Shown here: positions 24,309 to 33,800 of the stretch, piece after piece
How positions within the stretch are numbered: the first letter of the stretch is position 1
Layout: the number at the start of each line of letters is the position of its first letter
NCBI RefSeq assembly: GCF_040610475.1
Contig: NZ_JBEXMJ010000009.1
Coordinates: forward strand, 62,001-126,000
DNA: 64,000 bases
Source: Actinopolymorpha sp. NPDC004070
GTDB lineage: Bacteria; Actinomycetota; Actinomycetes; Propionibacteriales; Actinopolymorphaceae
Reading direction: 5' to 3'
Notes under the pieces: model-generated
Seen by the model: only the letters and a program-made list of their open reading frames with translations
Told to the model about the DNA's origin: nothing
The model's database searches: none
Position numbers and translations under genes: made by a program

Positions 24309-25673
24309 TCACGCTCCCGTCGGCCGGTCCGCCAGCCGGGGCGCGTTCTCCACGTCCGGCCGGAACGACGCGTACGCCGTGGCGACGATGCCGATGGCGG
24401 CGATCGCGGCGGCGTAGATGACGACCGGCCACACGCTGTCGAACGCGGCGGTGAGGGCCGTGGCGATCAGGGGCGCGAATCCGCCGCCGAGCGTGTTGGA
24501 GATCTGGTAGCCGATGTTGACGCCGGTGGTGCGCGCCTCCACGTCGAACATCTCGGCCAGCATCGTCTGCAGGGTTCCCTGCATCGCCACACCGGGAATG
24601 ACGAAGCCGACCACCATGCCCAGCCAGATGAGCACCGCCACGTCCGTCCGGTAGAGCGCGAACGCCGGGTAGATCAGCAGGGCGAAGCCGATGCACGCGC
24701 CGATGTAGGTCGTACGACGGCCGATCCGGTCCGACAGCATTCCCCACAGCGGCGCGACGAAGATCTGCAGGGCGCCGACGATCATCGTGCCAATGAAGCC
24801 GACCTGGGCCTGCGTGCCCTTGGACACCATGTAGGCAAGGCCGAAGGTCAGGATGACGTAGCCGGCGATGCTCTGCGGCAGGCCGATGAGGATGCCGAGG
24901 ATGGCGTTCTTCGGGCGCCGGAAGACCTCCTTCAGCGGAAGCTCGCGCTTCGCCTTGCTGCCCTGCCTGGTCCGCAGGGTCGCGTGCTCCTTGAACTCCT
25001 CCGACTCCTCCAGCCTGGAGCGGAGTACGACGGCGACGACGGCGAGCACGAGTGCGAAGACGAACGGGATGCGCCATCCCCAGGTCATGAAGAACTGTTC
25101 GGAGCCGATCCCGAGCGCGGCCATGAAGCCGGCCGAGGCGACGTTCGCAACCCCCGCGCCGCTGATCAGCAGGGCGCCGAACAGACCGCGCCTGCCCACC
25201 GGGGCATGCTCGACGACCAAGGACGCGGCACCGCCCATCTCACCGCCCACGAACAGGCCCTGCAGCATCCGGAAGAACAGGAGCAGGATCGGTGCCGCGA
25301 TCCCGATGCTGTCGGCGGAGGGGATGAGACCGATGGCGGCCGTCACGATGCCCATCCCGACGACCGTCATCATCAGTGCCTTCTTGCGTCCCATCCGGTC
25401 GCCCACGTGACCGAAGAGCAGCCCGCCAATCGGCCGCAGGAGGAAGCCGAAAGCGAAGGTGGCAAAGGATTCCAGCGTCCCCACCGTGGTGTTGGAGCCG
25501 GGGAAGAACACCGCGGGGAAGACGGTGGCGGAGGCGAGTCCGTAGAGGTAGTAGTCGTAGTACTCCATCAGCGTGCCGATGGCCCCGCCCGCGACCATGC
25601 GCCGCTGCCTGGGTGGCACGGCGGGGGTCCGAGTTCCGCGCTGTCGGTCGTTCGTGCGCGGGGTCGGTTCCAT
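24309..25673 (-). CDS. MFS transporter, metabolite:H+ symporter (MHS) type
   Basis: A 454-residue membrane protein with 12 helices. LMEYYDYYLYGLAS in helix 1, FGHVGDRMGRKKALM (motif A) and GLFVGGEMGGAA mark the MHS family (ShiA/ProP/KgtP-like). The first gene of an operon with a sulfatase, so it probably imports a sulfated organic compound; this is inferred from context only. A strong AAGGGAGA site precedes the ATG. Confidence 0.87.
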   Translation of the reverse strand: MEPTPRTNDRQRGTRTPAVPPRQRRMVAGGAIGTLMEYYDYYLYGLASATVFPAVFFPGSNTTVGTLESFATFAFGFLLRPIGGLLFGHVGDRMGRKKALMMTVVGMGIVTAAIGLIPSADSIGIAAPILLLFFRMLQGLFVGGEMGGAASLVVEHAPVGRRGLFGALLISGAGVANVASAGFMAALGIGSEQFFMTWGWRIPFVFALVLAVVAVVLRSRLEESEEFKEHATLRTRQGSKAKRELPLKEVFRRPKNAILGILIGLPQSIAGYVILTFGLAYMVSKGTQAQVGFIGTMIVGALQIFVAPLWGMLSDRIGRRTTYIGACIGFALLIYPAFALYRTDVAVLIWLGMVVGFVIPGVAMQGTLQTMLAEMFDVEARTTGVNIGYQISNTLGGGFAPLIATALTAAFDSVWPVVIYAAAIAAIGIVATAYASFRPDVENAPRLADRPTGA

Positions 25674-25776
25674 GAGGTCTCCCTTGTCGCGGGTGCGTGT
25701 CGCGGTCCGGTCAACTGCCAGGCGTGATCCCCTTGTGTACTCCCTCGCGCCGACAGGTGCTCACCGCACCCCGGGT

Positions 25777-25833
25777 CGGATCGGACGGGACCTCGGCTCG
25801 GATCGGACGGGACCTCGGCTCGGATCGGACGGC
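25777..25833. repeat. 22-bp tandem repeat, about 2.6 copies
   Basis: The unit CGGATCGGACGGGACCTCGG plus CT is repeated exactly at 25777-25798 and 25799-25820, with a partial third copy to about 25833. It lies between the MFS promoter region and a truncated acid phosphatase. The role is unknown; it may mark a recombination site. Confidence 0.8.
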
Positions 25834-25877
25834 GACCGGGCCGAGCGCGGGTCGGGTGGCGCTTACGACGGAGCGGG

Positions 25878-26126
25878 ATGCTGGCGACCTGGAACTACGA
25901 GATCTTCAGCAACTGGGCGTACAGCCCGGCCACCAACGCGACGTTCGTCACCGAGCAGCGCTTCCCCGCGGTCTTCGGGATGGTCGATCTCGTCCGTACG
26001 GCCGAGCGCGAGGGCTACGCCGTGTTCTACCTGACCGGACGCCCGGCCGCGCAGGAGGAGGCCACGCTCGGCAACCTCACCGCCGACGGGGTCGGGGTGG
26101 ACGCGGGCTACCCCAAAGCCCACTGA
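25878..26126 (+). pseudogene. Remnant of a class B/HAD-type acid phosphatase
   Basis: An 82-codon frame encodes LATWNYEIFSNWAYSPATNA, then FPAVFGMVDLV and GYAVFYLTGRP, which match the central part of secreted HAD-type acid phosphatases. The N-terminal signal and the DxDxT nucleophile loop that should precede LATWNYEI are absent, and the frame stops before the C-terminal catalytic residues. So it is a fragment of a protein normally of about 230 residues. It lies just after a tandem repeat. Confidence 0.65.
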
Positions 26127-26196
26127 CCCCGGCCGGGCAGCGGTGGCGCTGGAGTGCTCGGTTCCTCAGCGCCCGCCGGGACCTTGAAGTGCCGGC

Positions 26197-27885
26197 CTAC
26201 TCCACGGCCGAGCCGACGGTGCCGGGTACGGTCCATTCGACAACGGTGTGTCCGCGGTCCGCCCGGCGTGTGCAGGTGCCGCCGAGCCGGTCGGCCCTGG
26301 CCCGTAGCTCCGAGGGACAGGTCGGGTGATCAGGCTCGCGAGGCGCGGCGTCGTCGGTCACCGTGAGAGCAACGCGCGTATCCGACGCGTGGACAAGCAC
26401 CTCGACGTGTCCGGGTGAGTGGGCAGCCGCACTCGTCAACCCCTCGCGGACCGCGCAGACCAGCTCGGCTCCGAGTGTGGACGGCACGTCGTCGACGGAT
26501 CCGTACACGACCAGTCGTGGCACGAAGCCGAGGAACGCCAGGGAAGAGTCGATCTCGTGAAGCAGAGCATCGGACACCGACGACTGCGAAAGGTCGTCGT
26601 CGGCGGGGCGGGGCGCCGGGCGTTGATCGTCTACACCGAAGATCGTCGCGCGTAGTTGCTGGATCGAGTCGTCGAGCTCGCCGACCTCGTGTGTGAGACG
26701 TTGCCGGAGCTCTCCTTCGGTGGATCGTCCCTCGATACTGTGCAGCTGCGTACTGATGGAGATCATGCGTTCCATCGCTACGTCACAAAGCTTGCCGGCC
26801 AGCCGTTCGCGGTCTTCCAGCAGGCGGTTCTCCACACCGATTCGTTGTTGTTCGACGCGTTGCAGGACAGGTCCGATCTGCTCGGCAAAGATGCTGACGA
26901 GACTGTTCTCTGCCTTGGCACACTCTGCCAGCGGGGCGTCTTGGAGCCAACCGGAGAACAACACCCCGACGACGCGCTCGTGGGCGAGAAGCGGAATGAA
27001 CATCGCGGTGCCGATGGATCCGACTTCTCCGGCCCAGTCGAGCAACAGGTCCGCCCCGGGGTCGAGAACGATCTCGTCGACGATCACCGGCCGGCTTCGC
27101 TGCAGGGCCTGTTGGACCAAACCCCTGCGCGGGAGGCGAACGTGGAGGGCGCACATGTGGGACCACTCGATGATTCCCTGCAGTGGCCCGTTCGGTTCGG
27201 CCGGGTCGGTCAGGCCGATGGCGGTGCAGTCGGCACCGGCGAGTTCCCGCAGGCGCCGCGTCACCAGACGCATGGCCCGATCAAGGTCGATCTCTCCGAG
27301 AAGGAGTTGGGCGATCTCGGCCGCAATGTCCGGCCAACCTCGGCGTCGACGTTCGCTGTCGTGGATTTCGGAGTTCTCGACCGCGCTGTACGCGGCGTTG
27401 ACAAGAGCGGCTACGGCGTTCTGGTCGTGGGAGGTGAACGCTGGTTCGTCTTCCTCGGACACGACGCAGAGATATCCCCGAAGGTCGCCCGCTTTCCGGA
27501 CCGGAGTCACGAGGAGACCACGGGCCCGCGGAAGCTGGCTGCGAAGGATCCGATGGGCGGCTGGGTATCTCGACGCCTCGTCGAGGCGGATCGGACCTGT
27601 CGCGTCGCCGACGACATCGTTCAGTTGCGCCGCCAAGGGGGCGTAGTTTACGGACGGACCGCTCCGAAAGCCGCTGGTGACGACTTTGGGGACGAGTCCT
27701 CCGGTTTGCACCAGCAACAGGCCGCAGCGGCAACCGGCGAGGCGACATGCCGCCTCGATGATGCCTTCCAGAACCGGGTCGAACTTCGCCGCCGGACGCC
27801 GTGATTCGGCAGACCACCCGGATGCCTCAGACCGCGAGGAGTCCCGCGAAGGCGCCGCCGAACCGTGGCTATCGGTGTCAGCCAC
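26197..27885 (-). CDS. GAF-domain sensor histidine kinase homologue lacking the phospho-histidine
   Basis: A 562-residue protein with DevS-like layout: GAF 1 (about 40-170), GAF 2 (about 190-340), a dimerisation helix pair (about 355-420) and a GHKL-like ATPase end (about 460-555). In the dimerisation helix, where relatives have RIARDLHD, this one reads RLAGKLCDVAMERM, so the phospho-accepting histidine is Cys367 (codon TGT). The ATPase N-box is REGLTSAAAHS, with serine for the usual asparagine; the G1 box reads TVTDDAAP rather than DNG. It should not autophosphorylate in the standard way and may be a sensory scaffold. It follows kaiC by 53 bases in the same operon. No response regulator is adjacent. 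Confidence 0.82.
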   Translation of the reverse strand: MADTDSHGSAAPSRDSSRSEASGWSAESRRPAAKFDPVLEGIIEAACRLAGCRCGLLLVQTGGLVPKVVTSGFRSGPSVNYAPLAAQLNDVVGDATGPIRLDEASRYPAAHRILRSQLPRARGLLVTPVRKAGDLRGYLCVVSEEDEPAFTSHDQNAVAALVNAAYSAVENSEIHDSERRRRGWPDIAAEIAQLLLGEIDLDRAMRLVTRRLRELAGADCTAIGLTDPAEPNGPLQGIIEWSHMCALHVRLPRRGLVQQALQRSRPVIVDEIVLDPGADLLLDWAGEVGSIGTAMFIPLLAHERVVGVLFSGWLQDAPLAECAKAENSLVSIFAEQIGPVLQRVEQQRIGVENRLLEDRERLAGKLCDVAMERMISISTQLHSIEGRSTEGELRQRLTHEVGELDDSIQQLRATIFGVDDQRPAPRPADDDLSQSSVSDALLHEIDSSLAFLGFVPRLVVYGSVDDVPSTLGAELVCAVREGLTSAAAHSPGHVEVLVHASDTRVALTVTDDAAPREPDHPTCPSELRARADRLGGTCTRRADRGHTVVEWTVPGTVGSAVE

Positions 27886-27938
27886 CTGGCCATGCTACGC
27901 GCACCAGTCGGTCGATCGGCCCTGCAGATGGCGGCCGA

Positions 27939-29450
27939 TCAGGGGCCTCCGGTGGGGGGCCCAGGGGAGATGGGCCACTGCGGGTTGTCCGGAAGGCTCA
28001 TCGTGCCGCTCGGGAAAGGCGGAAGGCGATCGCCGATGTGCATGCCACCCTCGTCGATGTGGATCATTCTGATGGAGTGGTCGTGTGTGGATCCTCGGGT
28101 CTGCACGACGGCGACGGCACGTTGAATCTCTCGCTCAGGTGTTTCGACATAGCGGTAGAGGATCGTGACGTCGGTGAAGCTGGCGATCTCAGCCGAGATG
28201 GGCGGGCTGGTGCGGCCGGCCGTCCCGCTGGGGGCGGATGTCAGTAGTGCCGTGGTCTCGCCTTGCCGCAGCAGCGATCCGAGTGAGATGACGAAATCGA
28301 GTAGCGCACGCGAGGAGCCGATTCGCTCCAGTGCGGAGAGAGTGTCGACGGCGAGGCGCCGCGGACGATAGTCCCGCAAGACCGCCCACAACCGCATGAA
28401 GTGATCTTCCAGCGCCGCGGTCTCGGGGTATTCGCTGTTGACCCGCAGGAGTCCGGAGGCCTCCATCTCGTTCAGGTCGAGACCCCACCCGCTGGCATTC
28501 CGGTTGAGCTGTTCCCGGGTCTCGTCGAAGGTGTAGAGGAGACAGCGTTCGCCGGCGCGAACGCCCTCGGCGATGAACTGGAGACTGGTCAGGGTCTTTC
28601 CTGTCCCGGTGGGGCCGGTGATCAGGACGATCGCGTCCCGGAAGAACCCGCCGCCGCACATCTCGTCCAGTCCGTGTATCCCCGAACTGACCCGCGCGCT
28701 GGCCGCCTCGGGCCGGTGCACGATGTAGGCCATCGGGATGACGACCAGGCCGCGTTCGGGATCGATGGTGAAGAGCCACTCACCACTGCGGTGCTGGGCG
28801 CCGCGGAGCTTCACGATCTCGATCGTGCGGCGACGCCTCTGCTCGGACAGGTAGTTCCGCAGGATGACCACGTTGTCGACGACGAACTCCTCGACGTTGT
28901 GCCGGGACACGCCGTCGTACTCGGAGACACGTTCGGTCGTCACGACCGAGGTGACGCCCAGTTGCTCCATGCCGGCGACGATCCGGAACAACTCGTAGCG
29001 GACGACACCACCCAGTGGAAATCTGCTGAAGATGGCTCCGAGGGAGTCGATCGAGACCCGTTTGGCGTTGATCCGGCGCGTGGCGGCAGCGATCCGGGCG
29101 AGCAGTCCGCCGAAGTCGTACTCCCCGATCGTCGGTGCTTCGTCCGTGAGCTTGGCCGACGCGTCGACGAAGACCCACTTTCCCTGGGCTTCCCACTCCT
29201 CGATCGGGAAGCCGAGAGAGGCGGCATTGCGGCGGATGTCGTCGGCGGCCTCCTCGAACGTGACGAAAACTCCGGGTTCGTCGAAGTCGGCGATGCCACG
29301 GGCGAGGAACTCGACGGAGAACAGGGTCTTGCCGCTACCGGTGGTTCCGGACACGAGACAGCACCGGCCGGTGGGCAAGCCTCCGACGGCCACGGCGTCG
29401 AACCCGCTGATGCCGGTCGGAGTCCTGTCGAGTGCTGCGGCGTGTGTCAT
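27939..29450 (-). CDS. kaiC: KaiC-like tandem RecA-type ATPase
   Basis: A 503-residue double-domain KaiC homologue. CI Walker A is GTTGSGKT (residues 35-42) with catalytic EE in FVTFEEA; CII Walker A is GPTGTGKT near residue 280, with DE in YTFDETREQLNRNA where cyanobacterial KaiC has EE. The CII phosphosite region reads EIASFTDVTILYRYVE; by alignment the Ser431 position is Ala and the Thr432 position is Ser. So ATPase activity is likely and phosphorylation, if any, is reduced to one site. KaiC homologues outside cyanobacteria act in stress and timing signalling. The gene starts 4 bases inside the end of kaiB. Confidence 0.88.
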   Translation of the reverse strand: MTHAAALDRTPTGISGFDAVAVGGLPTGRCCLVSGTTGSGKTLFSVEFLARGIADFDEPGVFVTFEEAADDIRRNAASLGFPIEEWEAQGKWVFVDASAKLTDEAPTIGEYDFGGLLARIAAATRRINAKRVSIDSLGAIFSRFPLGGVVRYELFRIVAGMEQLGVTSVVTTERVSEYDGVSRHNVEEFVVDNVVILRNYLSEQRRRRTIEIVKLRGAQHRSGEWLFTIDPERGLVVIPMAYIVHRPEAASARVSSGIHGLDEMCGGGFFRDAIVLITGPTGTGKTLTSLQFIAEGVRAGERCLLYTFDETREQLNRNASGWGLDLNEMEASGLLRVNSEYPETAALEDHFMRLWAVLRDYRPRRLAVDTLSALERIGSSRALLDFVISLGSLLRQGETTALLTSAPSGTAGRTSPPISAEIASFTDVTILYRYVETPEREIQRAVAVVQTRGSTHDHSIRMIHIDEGGMHIGDRLPPFPSGTMSLPDNPQWPISPGPPTGGP

Positions 29451-29755
29451 GTCTCCGTGTCCGCCTCTGCGGGCACGTCAGCATCGGGTAGGCCCAGAGC
29501 CAGCGCTGCCCGCTGATGGTCGGAGAGGACTCCTATGACCCGCCGCGGTGGCGGAGGGTCGGTTCTGATCACGGTTGGAGTCATCAGAATTCGTGCTTCC
29601 TCAGCCATCTCCGGTCGACTGCCCAGATCGATCACCTCCACCATGTACCGCCCGGCAACCCGCGACTCGCACACATGTCGCAGGTTCCACAAAGCGGTCT
29701 CCGACCGCTCTGCGTGCTGGTCGGCGACGTATAGCCTGAAGGTGTAAACAGTCAA
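29447..29755 (-). CDS. kaiB: KaiB-like thioredoxin-fold protein
   Basis: About 102 residues. TVYTFRLYVADQHAERSETA at the N-terminus and ILMTPTVI with RRVIGVLSD later match KaiB, the partner that binds the KaiC CI ring. A TTG at 29753-29755 gives a KaiB-like N-terminus, and its first bases overlap the TGA of the truncated P450 frame (TTGA), implying translational coupling; an upstream TTG at 29771-29773 is also in frame. Neither has a clear ribosome site. It overlaps kaiC by 4 bases. No kaiA gene is seen, as expected outside cyanobacteria. Confidence 0.85.
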   Translation of the reverse strand: MTVYTFRLYVADQHAERSETALWNLRHVCESRVAGRYMVEVIDLGSRPEMAEEARILMTPTVIRTDPPPPRRVIGVLSDHQRAALALGLPDADVPAEADTET

Positions 29756-30663
29756 GACGGGGCGGTTGTCCAATCAGTGCTGAAGGTCAGGATGTCCGCC
29801 ACGGACAGGTAGCGCAGGAGCTCCTCGACGGCGCCGGGCAGCAGGTCCGGGTCGGCGCGCAGCTCGGCGCGCTGGTCCGGATGCTCCAGGAGCGCGAAGG
29901 TGCCGAGCGCCAGCAGGTTGGCGGTGGTCTCGTGGCCCGCGAGCAGCAGCAGGAAGGCCACCCCGACCAGTTCCTCGATGCTCAGGTCCTCATCGCGAGC
30001 CAGGTCGGACAGGATGTCGTCGCCGGGCTCGGCGCGCTTGCGGGTGACGAGCTCGGCGAGGTAGCCGGTCATCGCGCCGTACGCCGCCATCTTCTCCTCG
30101 AGCGTCTGGTCCCTGACCAGGAACTGCGCGGAGTTGACCTGGAAGTTGGCCCGGTCCGCGTAGGGGACGCCAAGCAACTCGCAGATCACCAGCGAGGGCA
30201 CCGGGAGCGCGAACTCCTTCACCAGGTCGACCGGCGGGGTCCGCCGGGCCAGCTCGTCCAGTTGCCGCTCGGCGATGCCGACGATCTGCTCCTCGAGCAT
30301 CCGCATGCGCCTGACCGTGAAGGCGCCGACGAGCTTGCGCCGCAGCCGGGTGTGGTCGGGCGGGTCCATGGCGATGAACAGCCCGGGGACCTGTGGGGAC
30401 GGCTCGGTGGCGACAGGCACGCCCGGGCTCTCGAACGGCACGTGCACGATGCCGAGATCCTGCCGGGAGCTGAACCGCCTGTCGGCCATGAGCGTGCGTA
30501 CCGCCTCGTAGCCGGTGACCAGCCAGCCCCGGTGACCATCGGGGAAGATCATCGGGCTGACCGGGCGTGCGTCGCGCAGCCGGGTGATCTCGCGGGGCGG
30601 GTCGAACGGGCCCGCGTTCCGCTCCATGGGCAGGCCGTGCGGGATGGAAACCGTCTGACTCAT
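29752..30663 (-). pseudogene. Cytochrome P450 truncated before the heme-cysteine loop
   Basis: About 303 residues of a bacterial P450 of normal quality: MDPPDHTRLRRKLVGAF in helix C, AGHETTANLLALG in the oxygen-binding I-helix, and EELLRYL (ExxR) in the K-helix. The frame then ends SVADILTFSTDW and stops. The last 90-100 residues, including the FGxGxHxCxG heme-ligand loop, are missing, so it cannot bind heme normally. Full-length relatives are about 400 residues. The break falls at the start of kaiB. The ATG at 30663 follows AAGGGA, and a SARP-type repeat lies upstream. Confidence 0.82.
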
Positions 30664-30737
30664 CGGGATGTCCCTTTCGTGGTTTCGGATCGTGGCGTCC
30701 GCTCGGGGCGTCGGTGGGACCACGGTCTCCGGCGGAC

Positions 30738-30766
30738 CTGACACGCACCTGACACGGTTCTGACAC
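30738..30766. promoter_or_regulatory. Three CTGACAC heptamers at 11-bp spacing (SARP/AfsR-type site)
   Basis: CTGACAC occurs at 30738-30744, 30749-30755 and 30760-30766, each separated by 4 bases. Heptamer direct repeats with 11-bp period are the known target layout of SARP/AfsR/OmpR-fold activators. The site lies between the divergent P450 and BTAD-regulator genes, 36 bases before the latter's start. Confidence 0.78.
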
Positions 30767-30801
30767 CGGCCTCATCCGTTGCTCATGGCAAAATCAGCCG
30801 G

Positions 30802-33800
30802 GTGCAGGTCGGGATACTCGGACCGTTCGAGGTTCGTACGAGCGACGGCGCCCTGGCCGACGTGCCGGGCGCCCGGTTGCGCGCGCTGTTGGTCGCCCTC
30901 GCCCTCGAGCCGGGCCGCGCGGTCCCGAAGGCCACCCTCGTGGACTGGATCTGGGGTGAGCACCCGCCCGCGGACGCGGCGAACGCCCTGCAGCGGTTGG
31001 CGTCCCGGCTGCGGAAGGCGCTGCCGGCGGGGTCGGTCGAAGGGCAGCCGGACGGCTACCGGCTGAACGTCGATCCCGACGCCGTCGACGCCGTACGGTT
31101 CGAACGTCTCCTCGCCGGTGCCCGCGCCGAGGAGGACCCGCGGCGGCTGCGCGAGGCGCTCGCACTGTGGCGCGGCGCGGCCATGCAGGACGTCGTTCTG
31201 CCCGAGAGCATGGCGTTCGACGCGGCGGCCACCCGGCTGGAAGGGTTGCGGCTGGCGGCTATGGAGGACCACTTCGACGCGGAGATCGGCCTCGGCCACG
31301 GCGCGGAGGTGGTCACCGAGCTCACCGACCTGGTAGCCGCGAACCCGGTGCGAGAGCGCCTGGTCGCCGCGCTGATGCGTGCCCTCGTCGCGACCGGACG
31401 GGACACCGAGGCGCTGCGAGTCTTCGAGCGTACGAGAGAAGCACTGGCCGACGAGCTCGGCGCCGACCCGTCACCGGAGCTGTCCGCGGTGCACGTCGCC
31501 GTCCTGCGAGGTGAGCTGGGAGGGCGGGAGCCGGCGCGACGGGAGCAGCCCGTCAAGACCAACCTGCGTGCGGAGCTGACCAGCTACGTGGGCAAGGACA
31601 CCGACGTCACTGCCGTCCGCGACCTCATCGCCGAGCACCGGCTCACCACGTTGATCGGTCCGGGCGGCTCGGGCAAGACCAGGTTGGCCACCGAGACAGC
31701 GCGCACCGTGGTTGGTGAGGCGCCGGACGGAGTCTGGCTGGTCGAACTCGCGGCCGTCGGCGCCGACGGAGACGTGGCGCAAGCAACGCTTGACGCATTG
31801 AGACTGCGGGACGCGCTGCTCGGCGAGCCGTCGGACGCGGAGCCGGCGGATCGGGTGGTCACCGCGCTCCGCGAGCGGTCGATGGTGCTGGTGCTGGACA
31901 ACTGCGAGCACGTGATCGAGTCCGCGGCGACGTTCGCACATCGGGTGCTGGGGGAGTGCCGGCGGGTGCGCATCCTCGCGACCAGCAGGGAGCCCCTCGG
32001 CATCACCGGCGAGGCACTGTGGCCGGTCGCGCCACTGCTGCTGCCCGCGGAGGACGCCGACGCGCGCGAGATCGAGTCCGCGCCGGCGATCCGGCTGTTG
32101 CGGGACCGGGCCGGCGCGGTGCGCACGGACCTTGCGGCCGGCTCCACCGACGCCCACACGTGGGCGACCCTGGCGCGCGTGTGCCGGGCTCTGGACGGGA
32201 TGCCGCTGGCGATCGAACTCGCCGCGGCCAGGTTGCGCACCATGTCCCTGGACCAGCTCGCCGACCGGCTCGACGACCGGTTCCGCCTGCTGACCGGCGG
32301 CAGCCGGACCGCGCTGCCCCGGCACCGGACGCTGCGCGCGGTGGTCGACTGGAGCTGGGACCTGCTGTCCGACGGCGAACGCGTGGTTCTGCGCAGGCTC
32401 TCGGTGTTCTCCGGTGGCGCCGGTCTGGAGGCGGCCGAGGGAGTCTGTGCCGGCGCCACGAGCGAGGCGGGTGCAGCCGTCCAGGCGGGCCAGGTCCTCG
32501 AGTTGCTGACCGCGCTGGTCGAGAAGTCGCTGGTGGTCGCCGAGGGCGAGGGGGCCCTGCGCTACCGCATGCTTGGCACGATCAAGGAGTACGCGGAGCA
32601 GCGGCTCGCGGAGGCGGGGGAGACGGAGCTGACCCGCCGCGCGCATCTGGCGTACTTCACCGAACTCGCCGAGACCGCCGAGCCGCATCTGCGCCGCCCC
32701 GAGCAGGTGGAATGGCTGGCGGTTCTGGAGGCCGAGCACGACAACATCGCCGCCGCGATGCGTGCCGCACTCGCGGTCGGCGAGGCGTACGGAGCGATGC
32801 GGCTCACCGCCGCTGCCGGGTGGTACTGGATGCTCGGTGGGCACCGGGCCGAAGGCATCGAGCTGTCCACCGCTGCCGCCGGGCTGTCCGGGGAGGTCCC
32901 CGACGACATCCAGGCGACGGCGTACGCGTTCGCCGCGTACTTCGTCACCGCTGGGCAGGCCTCCGAGCACCACGCGCAGGAGTGGATCCACCAGGCGTAC
33001 GAGATCAGCCAGCGGGTTCGGCGCCCCCACCCGGCGCTGGGGTTCGTCGCGGTGCTGGAACGCATGCTGCGGGAGCCGGACGACTTCCTGCCCGCGTTCG
33101 AACCACTGCTCGTCGCCGACGACCCGTGGACGCGCGCGAACGCCCGCCTGACCCGTGGTCGGATGCGCATCCTGCTCGGCCGTGACGAACGCGAGGCGGA
33201 CGCGGACATCGAGACCGCGCTCGCGGAGTTCCGCGCGCTCGGCGAACGCTGGGGTGCGGGCTTCGCGCTGGCCGCCCTGGCCGACCGGCTGGCCACGCGA
33301 GGGGAGTTCGACCGCGCGTGCCGGCTCTACGAGCAGGCGGTCGAGGCCGTCAGCGAGGTCGGCGCGATCGAGGATGTGCTCCGAATCCGGGCGCAGCAGG
33401 CGCAGGTGTACTGGCTGTCCGGCGACGATCGGTCGAGCGCCTCCGCCATGGACGAGGCGCAGCGGTGCGCGGACCGGATCGTCTGGCCGGACGCGCTGGC
33501 CCAGCTCGCGCTGGCGAAGGCGGAGCTCGCACGCTGGCGGGGCGACTCCGACGAGGCGCTCCGCGAGGTGGCCCGGGCCAGGGCAGTGCTGGCGGACGGC
33601 GAGGAGTACAGCAGGGGAGTGACGTACGACCTGCTCGGCTACCTCGCCGAGGATCTCGACCAGTCCCGCGAACACCGGATCGCGGTCTTCCACGCGGTGT
33701 CCAGGGAGGGGAACGCACCCCTGATCGCGCGGGCACTCGTCGGGATCGCGGACCTGGCGCTGCGCCGCGAGCAGTACGACCAGGCCGCGCGGTTGCTCGC

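Noticed and set aside
29752..30663. Intact cytochrome P450
   Set aside because: The heme-cysteine loop and everything after the K-helix are missing in all three frames upstream of kaiB; kaiB sequence begins at once.
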